Shown piece after piece: positions 11,041 through 19,371 of a DNA stretch of 64,000 nt. Both the position numbers and the translations under genes were made by a program. The notes beneath the pieces are model-generated. The model ran no database searches and had not been told where the DNA came from. It saw only the letters and a list, made by a program, of their open reading frames with translations. This DNA is from Clostridium paraputrificum (GTDB lineage: Bacteria; Bacillota; Clostridia; Clostridiales; Clostridiaceae), in contig NZ_UAWH01000005.1 in the NCBI RefSeq assembly GCF_900447045.1, positions 1-64,000 of the forward strand, written 5' to 3'. How positions within the stretch are numbered: position 1 is the stretch's first letter; every line of letters starts with the position of its first letter.

Positions 11041-11631
11041 ATGAATAAAAAGATAGATTCAGATTATATAAAGACTCTGGCAGAAGAGATGTCTAAAAAT
11101 AGTTTAATATCATACAATGATTTACCACAATATGATTTATTTTTATCTCAAGTAATTGACTTTCTGAATGATAAGTTTACTGAGGATAAATATACAAATA
11201 ACATCGTTCAAAACTATATAAAGAGTGAAGTTATTACTAAACCTGAGGATGGTAAAAAAAGAGGATATACTAAGTTACATTTAGTGCAACTAGTTTTATT
11301 AAGTTATATGAGACCTGTATTAACAACAGAAGAAATAAAAAAGGTATTCAGTTTAGCTTTTAATGAAATAAACGATAGAAATGATGATATAATTTCATGG
11401 GAAACAGCTTATAAAATATTCGTAGAAATTCAAAAAGAAAGCTATGATTCCTTCTTATCTAATCCAATAGGTGATGAGGAAAAGCTTGATGAAATAATGA
11501 AGAATTTTGAACTTCAAGAGAAAGATGAAGATAGAATCAGAGTATTTATATTAGTAATATCATTAATAGCACAGGCTAGCGTTATAAAGAAGCTAGTTCA
11601 AAAGATAGCAACAGAATACGATGCAGAATAG
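11041..11631 (+). CDS. DUF1836-domain protein, probable transcriptional regulator
   Basis: The 196-aa protein carries a DUF1836 domain: YNDLPQYDLFLSQVIDFLND, then SEVITKPEDGKKRGYTKLHL and SYMRPVLTTEEIKKVF. This resembles a MerR-like winged helix in which 'tkpedgkkrgYtk' forms the wing/recognition segment. It is likely a DNA-binding regulator, but the target is unknown. ATG 11041 is chosen because GGTGG lies 8 bases before it; the GTG at 11029 overlaps that SD. The stop codon is inside the terminator stem. It is divergent from abrB, sharing a possibly Spo0A-controlled region. Confidence 0.85.
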   Translation: MNKKIDSDYIKTLAEEMSKNSLISYNDLPQYDLFLSQVIDFLNDKFTEDKYTNNIVQNYIKSEVITKPEDGKKRGYTKLHLVQLVLLSYMRPVLTTEEIKKVFSLAFNEINDRNDDIISWETAYKIFVEIQKESYDSFLSNPIGDEEKLDEIMKNFELQEKDEDRIRVFILVISLIAQASVIKKLVQKIATEYDAE

Positions 11632-11656
11632 GAGAATTATATTTCTCCTATTTTTA
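11627..11656 (+). terminator. Terminator overlapping the DUF1836 stop codon
   Basis: Stem AATAGGAGAA / TTCTCCTATT followed by TTT; the TAG stop (11629-11631) is part of the stem. Confidence 0.88.
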
Positions 11657-11795
11657 ACGTCTAGGAAAATATAAAATCAAGGATGATAATTTTATATTTT
11701 CCTTACCTTTAGTACAAGTGGGGAGATATTTGTTTCTATATAACTTGGACATTTTGACGAAACAAGCAAAGTAAATATCTACCCCACCTTTTTAT
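11657..11795 (+). repeat. Dispersed two-stem intergenic element, copy B
   Basis: The clearest copy. Stem 1 is a perfect 14-bp inverted repeat: GGAAAATATAAAAT (11664-11677) with ATTTTATATTTTCC (11689-11702). The box CCTTACCTTTAGTA follows. Stem 2 pairs GTGGGG (11718-11723) with CCCCAC (11782-11787) and GATATTT (11725-11731) with AAATATC (11773-11779), then a T run. The apical GCTTG/CAAGC pairing of copies A and C is lost, but CTTG (11744-11747) can pair with CAAG (11763-11766). It ends 34 bases before the helicase gene. Confidence 0.85.
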
Positions 11796-11828
11796 TTAAA
11801 TTATATTAAAGATAGAAGAGTTGATTGT

Positions 11829-14123
11829 ATGCAGGTTAGAGTACTGAAGAAGTCTGTACGAGAATTTGTAGAACTTGTTTTAAGTTCTGGGAGTCTAGAT
11901 AATAGATTTACTTCTAATGCAAGAGCTATTGAAGGCGTAAAAGCTCATCAAAAACTTCAAAAAAGTAATGCTGAAGTATATAAAAAGTACGAAAAAGAAG
12001 TATTTTTAAAACTTAATATTGATATGGATATATTTATTCTTGATTTAGAAGGAAGATGCGATGGAATTATTACTGAAGGCAATGATGTAATAGTAGAGGA
12101 GATAAAATCTACATATAAGCCTTTATACGAGATAGAGGAAGATTATAATGTATTGCATTGGGCTCAAGCAAAATTATATGGATATATGCTATGCAAAGAG
12201 CGTGATATAGATAATATATATGTACAGCTAAGTTATTATAATCTTGATACTAATGAGGTAAAGTCTTTTAGAAAAAGCTACTCAGTTAAAGAATTATATG
12301 ATTTTCTCATGAGTATGGTAAAGTTATATCATCAATATGCAGAACTTGATTATAATCATAAGAAAAAAAGAAATGAGAGCATAAAGAACTTACAATTCCC
12401 ATTTACTAAGTATAGAAAAGGACAACTTGAATTGGCAAAGTCTTGGTATAGCACCATAAAAGAAGGCAATAAAATTTTTGCACAAGCACCTACAGGAATA
12501 GGGAAAACTGTATCTACAATTTTTCCTGCAATTAAAGCTGTTGGAGAAGGACTTGGAGAAAGAATTTTTTACCTTACAGCAAAAAATGTTAATAGAAAGG
12601 TTGCAGAAGAAACTTTAGAGAAACTTAGAGATAAAGGCTTGATTTATAGGACAGTAACATTAGTTGCTAAGGATAAAATATGTATTAATGATAAAGTTAG
12701 TTGCAATCCTGATGATTGTATTTATGCTAAAGGATATTATGATAAGGTGAAAAATGTTATATATTCTATATTAATGAGTGAATATTCAATTTCCAGGGAA
12801 ATACTTTGTGAATTTGGGGAAAAGTATGAAGTATGTCCCTTTGAACTAGCTTTAGATCTTATAAACTGGAGCGATGGAGTAATATGTGATTATAATTATA
12901 TATTTGATCCAAGGGTTTATTTAAGAAGAGTTCTAGATGAATCGGGGAAAGATAGTATCTTATTAATTGATGAGTCTCATAATCTTGTAGATAGAGGAAG
13001 AGATATGTATACTGCAAGATTATTAAAAAGCAAATTTATGCAATTAAGAAAAGAGACTAAAGGAAAGTGTCCTACATTGTATAAAGCTTTAAATAAGATA
13101 AACAGTTTTTTTATAGAAGAAAAAAGGATATGTGAATCAGAAGATAAGGGATATTATTACACAAAGGATGAGCCTAAAGAAATATATAAGTTATTAAGAA
13201 ACCTTATGAAGGAAGCTGATGAATTTTTAACCCAGGGAGATAAATATTCCTTTAATGAAGATCTATTAGAGTTATATTTTGATTGTAGTAAGTTTTTAAC
13301 CATATCAGAATTATATGGAGAGGAATACTTTACTTATGTAGAATTAAAAAATGATGATGTGGAATTGTGCATATATTGTGTAAATCCTTCTGAAAAAATA
13401 AAAGGAATTGTGGATAAAGTTAAAGCAAGTATATTTTTTTCAGCAACCTTAGAGCCCTTTCATTATTTTATTAAATCTCTAGGGGGAAGTAGTGATGATT
13501 ATAGAATAAGGTTAAGCTCACCATTTCCTAAAGAAAACTTAGAAGTATATTTATATGCTGGGAATACAAGATATAAACAAAGAGAGCGTACTCTTCCTAG
13601 CATATGTAATGAAATAAATAAGTTTATAAGAGAGGTGGAGGGAAATTATATGGTTTTCTTTCCTTCTTATGAATATATGTATAAGGCTTATGATTTTTTA
13701 AAGGAATGCATAAGTTTAGATAGATTAATGATTCAATCTGGAGATATGGATGAAGAGGCAAAAGAAAAGTTTTTAAATGAATTTTCAGGTGGTAGAAATA
13801 ATATTGCCCTATGTGTAATGGGAGGTAGTTTTTCAGAAGGTGTAGACCTTCCTGGAGAGAAATTAATTGGAGCAGTTATAGTTGGAGTGGGGTACCCTAA
13901 GATAAGTTTAGAAAGAGAATTGATAAAGGAATATTATAATAGCGATGGAGATGCCTTCTCATATATATATCCCGGAATGAATAAAGTAATGCAGGCTGTG
14001 GGTAGAGTGATAAGGACTGAAGAGGATAAAGGAAGAATATTATTAATAGATGATAGATATTTGAGTAGAGCTTATTCAGAGTTATTACCTAGTCAATGGA
14101 ATATAATTAAAAGAGAGTGGTAG
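11829..14123 (+). CDS. PD-(D/E)XK nuclease fused to an XPD/DinG-type iron-sulfur DNA helicase
   Basis: The 764-aa protein combines two modules. Residues about 1-185 look like a RecB-family PD-(D/E)XK nuclease: GRCDGII, IVEEIKSTY (acidic-X-Lys motif) and HWAQAKLYGYML (QxxxY). Residues about 190-764 form a superfamily 2 helicase with Walker A APTGIGKT, the DEAH-type motif LIDESHNL, ATL-like motif FFSATLEP and motif VI QAVGRVIRTEED. Cysteines between Walker A and the DEAH box (KICINDKVSCNPDDCIY and YEVCPFEL) fit the XPD/DinG 4Fe-4S cluster. It should unwind DNA 5'-3' in repair. ATG 11829 has only a weak SD. Confidence 0.88.
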   Translation: MQVRVLKKSVREFVELVLSSGSLDNRFTSNARAIEGVKAHQKLQKSNAEVYKKYEKEVFLKLNIDMDIFILDLEGRCDGIITEGNDVIVEEIKSTYKPLYEIEEDYNVLHWAQAKLYGYMLCKERDIDNIYVQLSYYNLDTNEVKSFRKSYSVKELYDFLMSMVKLYHQYAELDYNHKKKRNESIKNLQFPFTKYRKGQLELAKSWYSTIKEGNKIFAQAPTGIGKTVSTIFPAIKAVGEGLGERIFYLTAKNVNRKVAEETLEKLRDKGLIYRTVTLVAKDKICINDKVSCNPDDCIYAKGYYDKVKNVIYSILMSEYSISREILCEFGEKYEVCPFELALDLINWSDGVICDYNYIFDPRVYLRRVLDESGKDSILLIDESHNLVDRGRDMYTARLLKSKFMQLRKETKGKCPTLYKALNKINSFFIEEKRICESEDKGYYYTKDEPKEIYKLLRNLMKEADEFLTQGDKYSFNEDLLELYFDCSKFLTISELYGEEYFTYVELKNDDVELCIYCVNPSEKIKGIVDKVKASIFFSATLEPFHYFIKSLGGSSDDYRIRLSSPFPKENLEVYLYAGNTRYKQRERTLPSICNEINKFIREVEGNYMVFFPSYEYMYKAYDFLKECISLDRLMIQSGDMDEEAKEKFLNEFSGGRNNIALCVMGGSFSEGVDLPGEKLIGAVIVGVGYPKISLERELIKEYYNSDGDAFSYIYPGMNKVMQAVGRVIRTEEDKGRILLIDDRYLSRAYSELLPSQWNIIKREW

Positions 14124-14137
14124 TCCACTCTCTTTTA
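14109..14137. terminator. Bidirectional terminator between the helicase and epimerase genes
   Basis: Perfect stem AAAAGAGAGTGG / CCACTCTCTTTT with loop 'tagt'; it includes the helicase stop codon and serves both convergent genes. Confidence 0.88.
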
Positions 14138-14138
14138 A

Positions 14139-15011
14139 TTATATTGTTACTATAAAGTTACATTCAAATTTTCCGTTAACTTCTAGAGATATAACTCCCT
14201 CTTTATCCTTGAATTCACCTTCAAAGTCAGTAAAGTCGGCATGACCATACCAAGGTTCGATACATACAAAAGGAGCACCTGTTGCAGGAGCCCATAGACC
14301 AAGGTCAGGAAATCCAGTAAAGTCTAAAGATAAAGATTTAGTACCTTTTTTTGATTCTATAGATATTTGATTTGATTTCAAGTTGTTAAAAACTAGAGCA
14401 TCATTTTTAAATAATTCCTTAGATAAAGAAATTATATTTGAGTTATCTAAGAAATCTTCTGTTTCTCCAGTAAATAATCCATGAGAGTTTAATAACCTAA
14501 TAGGAGCATTCTCTTTTTCGTTAAATTTAAAGTAATAATCATTTAATGAAAGTCCTTCTTCTATAGGGCACATAAATGCTGGGTGAGATCCTATAGAGAA
14601 AAGAATATTTTTATCATCTAAATTGTTAACTGTATAAGTTACTTTAACTCCATTATCTAATAAAGTATAAGTTATTTGTAAAGAGAACTTAAATGGATAG
14701 ACTTTTAATGTATCATCTGAGTATACTAATTCAAAAGTTATTGATTCTTTATTTTGAGTTAGTAGATTAAACTCAGATATTCTAGCTAGACCATGTTGAG
14801 GTAACTCATAAGTTTTTCCATCAACTCTGTACTTAAGATCTTTAACCTTACCGACTATAGGAAATAGTATAGGAGCATGATACTTCCAATATTCTGGATT
14901 ACCATTCCATAAGTATTCAGTATTATCTTTTTTGCTTTTTAAAGAATGGATTTCTCCACCATAAGTGCTTGCTACTATGCTTATATTAGAATTTTCTAAT
15001 GTATAAATCAC
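14139..15011 (-). CDS. Aldose 1-epimerase (mutarotase) family protein, LacX-like
   Basis: The 290-aa protein shows the galactose-mutarotase beta-sandwich landmarks: YGGEIHSLKSK near the N terminus, LPQHGLARISEF with the catalytic-site His, GSHPAFMCPI with the second His, and the late acidic/aromatic region CIEPWYGHAD. It would interconvert alpha and beta anomers of hexoses or hexose phosphates. The LacX-like length and the ending EPWYG are typical of the Firmicute branch. The natural substrate is not evident because there are no sugar genes beside it. Confidence 0.88.
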   Translation of the reverse strand: MIYTLENSNISIVASTYGGEIHSLKSKKDNTEYLWNGNPEYWKYHAPILFPIVGKVKDLKYRVDGKTYELPQHGLARISEFNLLTQNKESITFELVYSDDTLKVYPFKFSLQITYTLLDNGVKVTYTVNNLDDKNILFSIGSHPAFMCPIEEGLSLNDYYFKFNEKENAPIRLLNSHGLFTGETEDFLDNSNIISLSKELFKNDALVFNNLKSNQISIESKKGTKSLSLDFTGFPDLGLWAPATGAPFVCIEPWYGHADFTDFEGEFKDKEGVISLEVNGKFECNFIVTI

Positions 15012-15279
15012 AAAAATACCACCTTTCAGTTAGTTAGAATTATTAAAATTGTTAATATAATACATGAAAATTATACTATAGTACATACAAGAATAAAACA
15101 GGTATATAAATTTTAAACTATGTGATAAAATTATAATGATAATAATGGACTAATCTTGGGAGAGTATAGAGAAATGCTCTCCTAATTTATTTGTAAATAC
15201 ATAATTACTTCTTGAAGTGAGAACATAAGATATAGAAAGTATTAATAGAATAAAATAAAAGAATTGAAATGGTGAGATT

Positions 15280-16119
15280 ATGAAAAAAGAAAAGTATACT
15301 ATGTCAAAGATGGATTTGTTTATACATTTAATAGTTAAGTCAAAAAGAGATGATATATTTTCTTTAGCATCACAATTAGCATACTATTTGGTATTATCCT
15401 TTTTTCCTTTTTTGATTTTTTTAATTACTTTAATAGGGTTTATAAAACCAAATCCAGAGCAAGTATTATATGGCATAAGTGTGTTACTTCCTACAAGTGT
15501 ATTTGAACTTATTCAATCTACTGTTAGTGAAATAATAAGTTCACAAAATGCAGGATTATTAGGGGTATCAGTTTTGTTAACAATTTGGACAGCTTCTTCT
15601 GGTTTTAGGGCAGTTATAAAAGGAATAAACAAGGCATATAACCTAAATGATAAAAGATCATATATAACAAGATCTGTTATATCTTATTTAAGTACAATAG
15701 TTCTTGCGATTACAATTATATTAACCTTAACATTATTGGTTTTTGGTAAAATAATAGGAGATTATTTAGTTGCATTATTACCACTAAATGGGTTAATGGC
15801 TTTTATATGGAATATAGTTAGATATGGAGTAATATTAGTAGTACTAATATTAGTCTTTGCAACTATATATAGGTATACTCCATGTAAGAGAGTTCCCTGG
15901 AAAAATACTATTCCAGGAGCCGTGTTTAGTACATTTGGATGGATAATATTTTCTCTAGTATTTTCATTTTACATTAATAACTTTGGAAACTATTCACGAT
16001 TATACGGGGGATTAGCAGCAGTCTTTATATTAATGATATGGTTATTTTTAATGGCTATAATATTTATTTTAGGAGTAGAAATTAATTCTGTATTGGAAAA
16101 GGGTAGAAAAAATAATTAA
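15280..16119 (+). CDS. YihY/BrkB family membrane protein
   Basis: A 279-aa integral membrane protein with about six hydrophobic helices. Family blocks are SLASQLAYYLVLSFFPFLIF near residues 28-47, WTASSGFRAVIKGINKAY, RYTPCKRVPWKNTIPGA and YGGLAAVFILMIWL. The family was once called ribonuclease BN in error; its true function is unknown, with suggestions of envelope transport. The start ATG has GGTGAG upstream. The 268-base region before it holds only a hairpin at about 15157-15182 and no gene. It ends at its own terminator. Confidence 0.9.
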   Translation: MKKEKYTMSKMDLFIHLIVKSKRDDIFSLASQLAYYLVLSFFPFLIFLITLIGFIKPNPEQVLYGISVLLPTSVFELIQSTVSEIISSQNAGLLGVSVLLTIWTASSGFRAVIKGINKAYNLNDKRSYITRSVISYLSTIVLAITIILTLTLLVFGKIIGDYLVALLPLNGLMAFIWNIVRYGVILVVLILVFATIYRYTPCKRVPWKNTIPGAVFSTFGWIIFSLVFSFYINNFGNYSRLYGGLAAVFILMIWLFLMAIIFILGVEINSVLEKGRKNN

Positions 16120-16148
16120 GAAGCTACAATTTAGTAGTTTCTTTTTTT
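16119..16148 (+). terminator. Terminator of the yihY-like gene
   Basis: Stem AGAAGCTAC / GTAGTTTCT (one G-T pair) followed by seven T residues. Confidence 0.85.
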
Positions 16149-16322
16149 GTTTTTTTAGGAGGCTACTATCTTAGTTAATATTTTGATGGTTTTAACATAT
16201 TTAACATATAAGTTTATTTTTTTTTCAGTAATGGTAGAATGCTAAAAAATATTGACACAAGATGAATATTAGTGGAATTAGTTGTCAAGTATTATAAAAG
16301 AAAATATTCAGGAGGTGTTAGT

Positions 16323-16682
16323 ATGAATAAAATAGTATTATTAGGGAGACTTATAAGAGATCCTGAACTAAGAGAATTAGAAAACGGAGATAAGTCATTT
16401 ACAAAATTCATTATAGCAGTAGATAGAAATTTTAAGTCTGCTGACGGCACAAGAAAAGCTGATTTGATTCCAGTTACAGTATGGGGAAAAAAGGCTGAGG
16501 TTATATGTAAGTATATGAAAAAGGGAAGTTATATTAGCCTAAGTGGAAGATTAAGAACTGGTAGTTATGAGGATAGAGACGGTAATAAGAAGTACCTTGC
16601 TGAGGTAGTAGCAGAAGATTTTAAATTTGTTGGGGGTAGGCGTACAGAAGAAAATAATATGGATCATGCCACAGGAGAATAA
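16323..16682 (+). CDS. ssb: Short single-stranded DNA-binding protein (SSB paralogue)
   Basis: The 119-aa OB-fold protein begins MNKIVLLGRLIRDPELRELE and contains the SSB blocks FTKFIIAVDR, IPVTVWGKKAEVICKYMKKG and GRLRTGSYEDRDG. It lacks the long linker and the acidic DDDIPF-type tail that recruits repair partners, so it is likely an accessory SSB rather than the replicative one. ATG 16323 has a perfect AGGAGGTG site; the upstream in-frame extension is not credible. It is monocistronic. Confidence 0.9.
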   Translation: MNKIVLLGRLIRDPELRELENGDKSFTKFIIAVDRNFKSADGTRKADLIPVTVWGKKAEVICKYMKKGSYISLSGRLRTGSYEDRDGNKKYLAEVVAEDFKFVGGRRTEENNMDHATGE

Positions 16683-16726
16683 GAAAGTTTAAATATAGTT
16701 GAATAACTTATGAAATATGGTATACT

Positions 16727-16806
16727 TATAATATGTGTGGTAACGTATACAAAATCAACTATGGTAGGGTAAGGAAAGAAGAGCTTTTTTGCTCTTCTTT
16801 CTTTTT
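16727..16806 (+). ncRNA. Candidate small RNA ending in a strong terminator
   Basis: Between ssb and the next gene, a promoter-like TTGAAT (16699-16704) with 16-bp spacer and TATACT (16721-16726) is followed by about 70 bases and then the terminator GAAAGAAGAGC / GCTCTTCTTTC (16774-16784, 16791-16801) plus T run. The terminator may simply belong to ssb, but the promoter-like sequence inside the spacer makes a short independent transcript possible. Confidence 0.35.
16774..16806 (+). terminator. Terminator downstream of ssb
   Basis: Perfect 11-bp stem GAAAGAAGAGC / GCTCTTCTTTC with T6 loop and T tract. Confidence 0.9.
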
Positions 16807-16866
16807 ATACAAAATATATATTAAAATTTATTATTTATTTAATATTTAGTGGGTAAATAACTTTTT

Positions 16867-17054
16867 TTCGACAATATGTATTAATTAATTGGATAAAAAA
16901 GAGGTTACACTTGTTAATAGTAATAGAAGAAGCAAGTAAAAAGGTGTTTTATGTAAATAAATATATAATTGTTTTTTTATTAGGACTTCATGGTTTGACA
17001 ATATTCTAACAATTGTTATGATAACATCTACTTAACAATAATAATTGTTTTAAG
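16867..17054 (+). promoter_or_regulatory. Promoter region with twin AACAAT/ATTGTT palindromes and a Spo0A-like box
   Basis: TTGACA (16995-17000) and TATGAT (17017-17022) with 16-bp spacing form a strong promoter for the gene at 17073. The spacer contains the perfect 12-bp palindrome TAACAATTGTTA (17007-17018). A second, imperfect repeat of the same half-sites, CTTAACAAT...ATTGTTTTAAG (17031-17054), lies just downstream of the expected start site. A TTCGACA Spo0A-box match lies at 16867-16873. This looks like a repressor-controlled promoter. Confidence 0.6.
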
Positions 17055-17072
17055 ACTTAGGAGGTAATATAT

Positions 17073-17399
17073 ATGGTATTAGAAAAACTTATAATTACAA
17101 GATCAATAAACGATATAGAAATGAAGTATACTTATAGTCTTACTAAGGAAAGCCTTAATAATGTACAAGCATATGGAATAAAGGTTGAGAGAGTAGATAT
17201 AAAAGATGGAGCTATTATTAATAGAGTAGAAGATGGAGTTAAGTATATATCAACTCAACGTCATAAAGTTAAAGGTTTACTTAATTTGCTTTATAAAAAT
17301 GAAGTATCTCCAATACATTTAATAGATATTATAGGTGAGTATGTTGATAAATGGGTAGGGGATTTTGAAGAATCTAAAAAGATGGTTAATATGCTTTAA
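17073..17399 (+). CDS. Small conserved clostridial protein of unknown function (DUF6514-like)
   Basis: A 108-aa soluble protein with no signal peptide or membrane span and a perfect AGGAGG site before the ATG. Sequence features such as TRSINDIEMKYTYSLT and QRHKVKGLLNLLYKNEVSPIHLIDI resemble unnamed clostridial proteins I associate with DUF6514; that assignment is from memory and uncertain. It precedes acpS-nnr by 30 bases, so the three genes may form an operon from the palindrome-containing promoter. No function can be stated. Confidence 0.6.
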   Translation: MVLEKLIITRSINDIEMKYTYSLTKESLNNVQAYGIKVERVDIKDGAIINRVEDGVKYISTQRHKVKGLLNLLYKNEVSPIHLIDIIGEYVDKWVGDFEESKKMVNML

Positions 17400-17429
17400 T
17401 AATAGTAAAATATTGATTGGAGGTGGCAA

Positions 17430-17807
17430 ATGATTAGAGGTGTAGGAACAGATATAGTCCAAGTAGGTAGAATAGGGACAGCAATTAAACGAACTCCTAT
17501 GTTTTTAGAAAAGGTTTTTACTGAAGAGGAAAGAAAGTATTTTAAAAGTAGGAACAACAATTTAGAAACTATTGCAGGAAATTTTGCTGCTAAAGAAGCT
17601 ATTAGTAAGGCAATGGGAACTGGAATAAGGGGATTTGGATTGTTAGATATAGAAATATTAAGGAGTGAGATGGGACAACCTATTGTAAATATAAGTGATA
17701 AAGTAAAAGAATTTATTTCTATTAAAGAAGATTATTCAATACATGTATCTATATCTCATACAAATGAGAATGCAATTGCTTTTGCTATCTGGGAGGAGAT
17801 GACATAA
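17430..17807 (+). CDS. acpS: Holo-[acyl-carrier-protein] synthase
   Basis: The 125-aa enzyme transfers 4'-phosphopantetheine from CoA to the serine of acyl carrier protein. The N-terminal GVGTDIVQVGRI (metal-binding Asp8) and the central ETIAGNFAAKEAISKAMGTG (catalytic Glu/Lys) are exactly those of AcpS, and the ending HVSISHTNENAIAFAI is typical. Length fits the family. Strong GGAGGTGG site. Only 3 bases separate it from nnr, so the pair is surely cotranscribed, an order widespread in Firmicutes. Confidence 0.97.
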   Translation: MIRGVGTDIVQVGRIGTAIKRTPMFLEKVFTEEERKYFKSRNNNLETIAGNFAAKEAISKAMGTGIRGFGLLDIEILRSEMGQPIVNISDKVKEFISIKEDYSIHVSISHTNENAIAFAIWEEMT

Positions 17808-17810
17808 TTA

Positions 17811-19313
17811 ATGTATGTGGTATCAAGGCAGACAGCTAAGTTAATTGACGAATATACTATAAATACTATTGGAATCCCTAGTATAGTTCTTATGGAGAAC
17901 GCAGGAGAAAAGATTTTTGAATCAATAAAATCCAAGGGAGATAAATATATTATATTTTGTGGTGTAGGTAATAATGGTGGCGATGGATTAGTAATAGCAA
18001 GAAAGCTTTTTTTATTAGGTAAGGGTGTAAAAATTGTTGTTGTAAATTGTGGTACAAAAAAAAGTCTGGAATTTGTTACAAATATTAATATTATAAAAAA
18101 GTTAAATATAGAAATAAAAGAAATTAATAAGGACAGTGATTTTGATAAAGAGCTTATAGATGATATAAAAAATTCAGATATTGTTTTAGATTCTATACTT
18201 GGTATAGGATTAAATAGAATAATTGAGGGCGTTATTTATAAGGTTATAGAATCAATAAATACATATTCTAAATATGTTATTTCTGTAGATATTCCTTCTG
18301 GAATAGATAGTAATTCTGGAGAGGTATTAGGAATAGCAATAAAGGCTAATGAAACTTATACTATAGAAAATATAAAAAAAGGTTTTGTTAGATATGATGC
18401 TTTTGAATATTTAGGGAAAGTAAAAGTTGTATATATAGGAATTCCTAACTTCGTAAAAGAAAAGTTTAATGAGAAAGTTTCGTTTTTACATAAGTATGAA
18501 TATAAAAAAATGATTCCCATAAGAAAGGTTTGGGGACATAAAGGAGATTACGGAAAAGTTCTATTGATAGGAGGTAGTCCAGGTTATTCAGGAGCAGCGT
18601 ATATTTGTACTGAAGCTGTTGTAAGAAGCGGAGCTGGATTAGTTTCACTTTTGACAGACTTAAATACACAACAAGTATTATCAAATAAATTAATTGAAGC
18701 AATGACTGTTAATTATGAAGAGCAAGGCCGAATTAAAAATTTACTTAAAACTTGTAATGTTATTGCATGTGGCCCAGGATTAGGTGTAAGTGATGATAAG
18801 TATGATATTTTAAAGAGATGCATAAAGGAAACTGAGATTCCTATAATATTAGATGCTGATGCTTTAAATATACTTGACAATCATAAAGAGTTACTATCTT
18901 TTGTGAAAAATAGAGCAGTAATAACACCTCACTTTGGAGAGTTTAGTAGGTTATCTGGGTATAGTATAGAAGAAATAAAAAAGGATAGGGTAAATTTAGC
19001 AAAAAGCTATGCTCTGCAACATGATGTTATAGTTGTATTGAAGGGGTATAATACAATAATTACAAATGGTGATGACGTTGTAATTAATTATACTGGTAAT
19101 AGTAAGATGGCATCTGGAGGTATGGGAGATTGCCTTACTGGAATAATAGCATCTTTTATAGGTCAAGGTATGAATAGATTTAAAGCGTCTATATTAGCTT
19201 GTTACATACACGGCTTAGCTGGAGATAAACTTAGTAAGGATAAATATAGTATTTCTGCTACAGATATAATAGAAGAACTACCTAAAATAATAGAAGAAGC
19301 AGTCATTAGTTAG
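17811..19313 (+). CDS. nnr: Bifunctional NAD(P)H-hydrate epimerase / ADP-dependent dehydratase
   Basis: The 500-aa protein repairs damaged NAD(P)HX. The N-terminal YjeF_N epimerase domain (about 1-210) shows PSIVLMENAG, FCGVGNNGGDGLVIARKL and SVDIPSGIDSNSGEV. The C-terminal carbohydrate-kinase-like dehydratase domain (about 230-498) shows GHKGDYGKVLLIGGSPGYSG, LDADALNIL and the catalytic GNSKMASGGMGDCLTG. Length matches the fused enzyme. Start ATG follows acpS directly with GGAGG inside the upstream gene. Confidence 0.95.
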   Translation: MYVVSRQTAKLIDEYTINTIGIPSIVLMENAGEKIFESIKSKGDKYIIFCGVGNNGGDGLVIARKLFLLGKGVKIVVVNCGTKKSLEFVTNINIIKKLNIEIKEINKDSDFDKELIDDIKNSDIVLDSILGIGLNRIIEGVIYKVIESINTYSKYVISVDIPSGIDSNSGEVLGIAIKANETYTIENIKKGFVRYDAFEYLGKVKVVYIGIPNFVKEKFNEKVSFLHKYEYKKMIPIRKVWGHKGDYGKVLLIGGSPGYSGAAYICTEAVVRSGAGLVSLLTDLNTQQVLSNKLIEAMTVNYEEQGRIKNLLKTCNVIACGPGLGVSDDKYDILKRCIKETEIPIILDADALNILDNHKELLSFVKNRAVITPHFGEFSRLSGYSIEEIKKDRVNLAKSYALQHDVIVVLKGYNTIITNGDDVVINYTGNSKMASGGMGDCLTGIIASFIGQGMNRFKASILACYIHGLAGDKLSKDKYSISATDIIEELPKIIEEAVIS

Positions 19314-19371
19314 AATATTTTCTCTAAGGTTTTAATAATAGTATTAGTGAATAATTAACTTTGGAGGCAAT

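Noticed and set aside
15157-15182. GGAGAG / CTCTCC hairpin between the epimerase and YihY-like genes
   Set aside because: Not followed by a T run on either strand and not linked to a start codon, so neither terminator nor leader could be supported.
16150-16230. Possible further copy of the dispersed element after the YihY terminator (ttttaggaggctactatc...)
   Set aside because: Only short blocks resemble copy E (TAGGA, ATTTTGATG) and no stem-2 core is present; similarity is within what AT-rich spacers can give.
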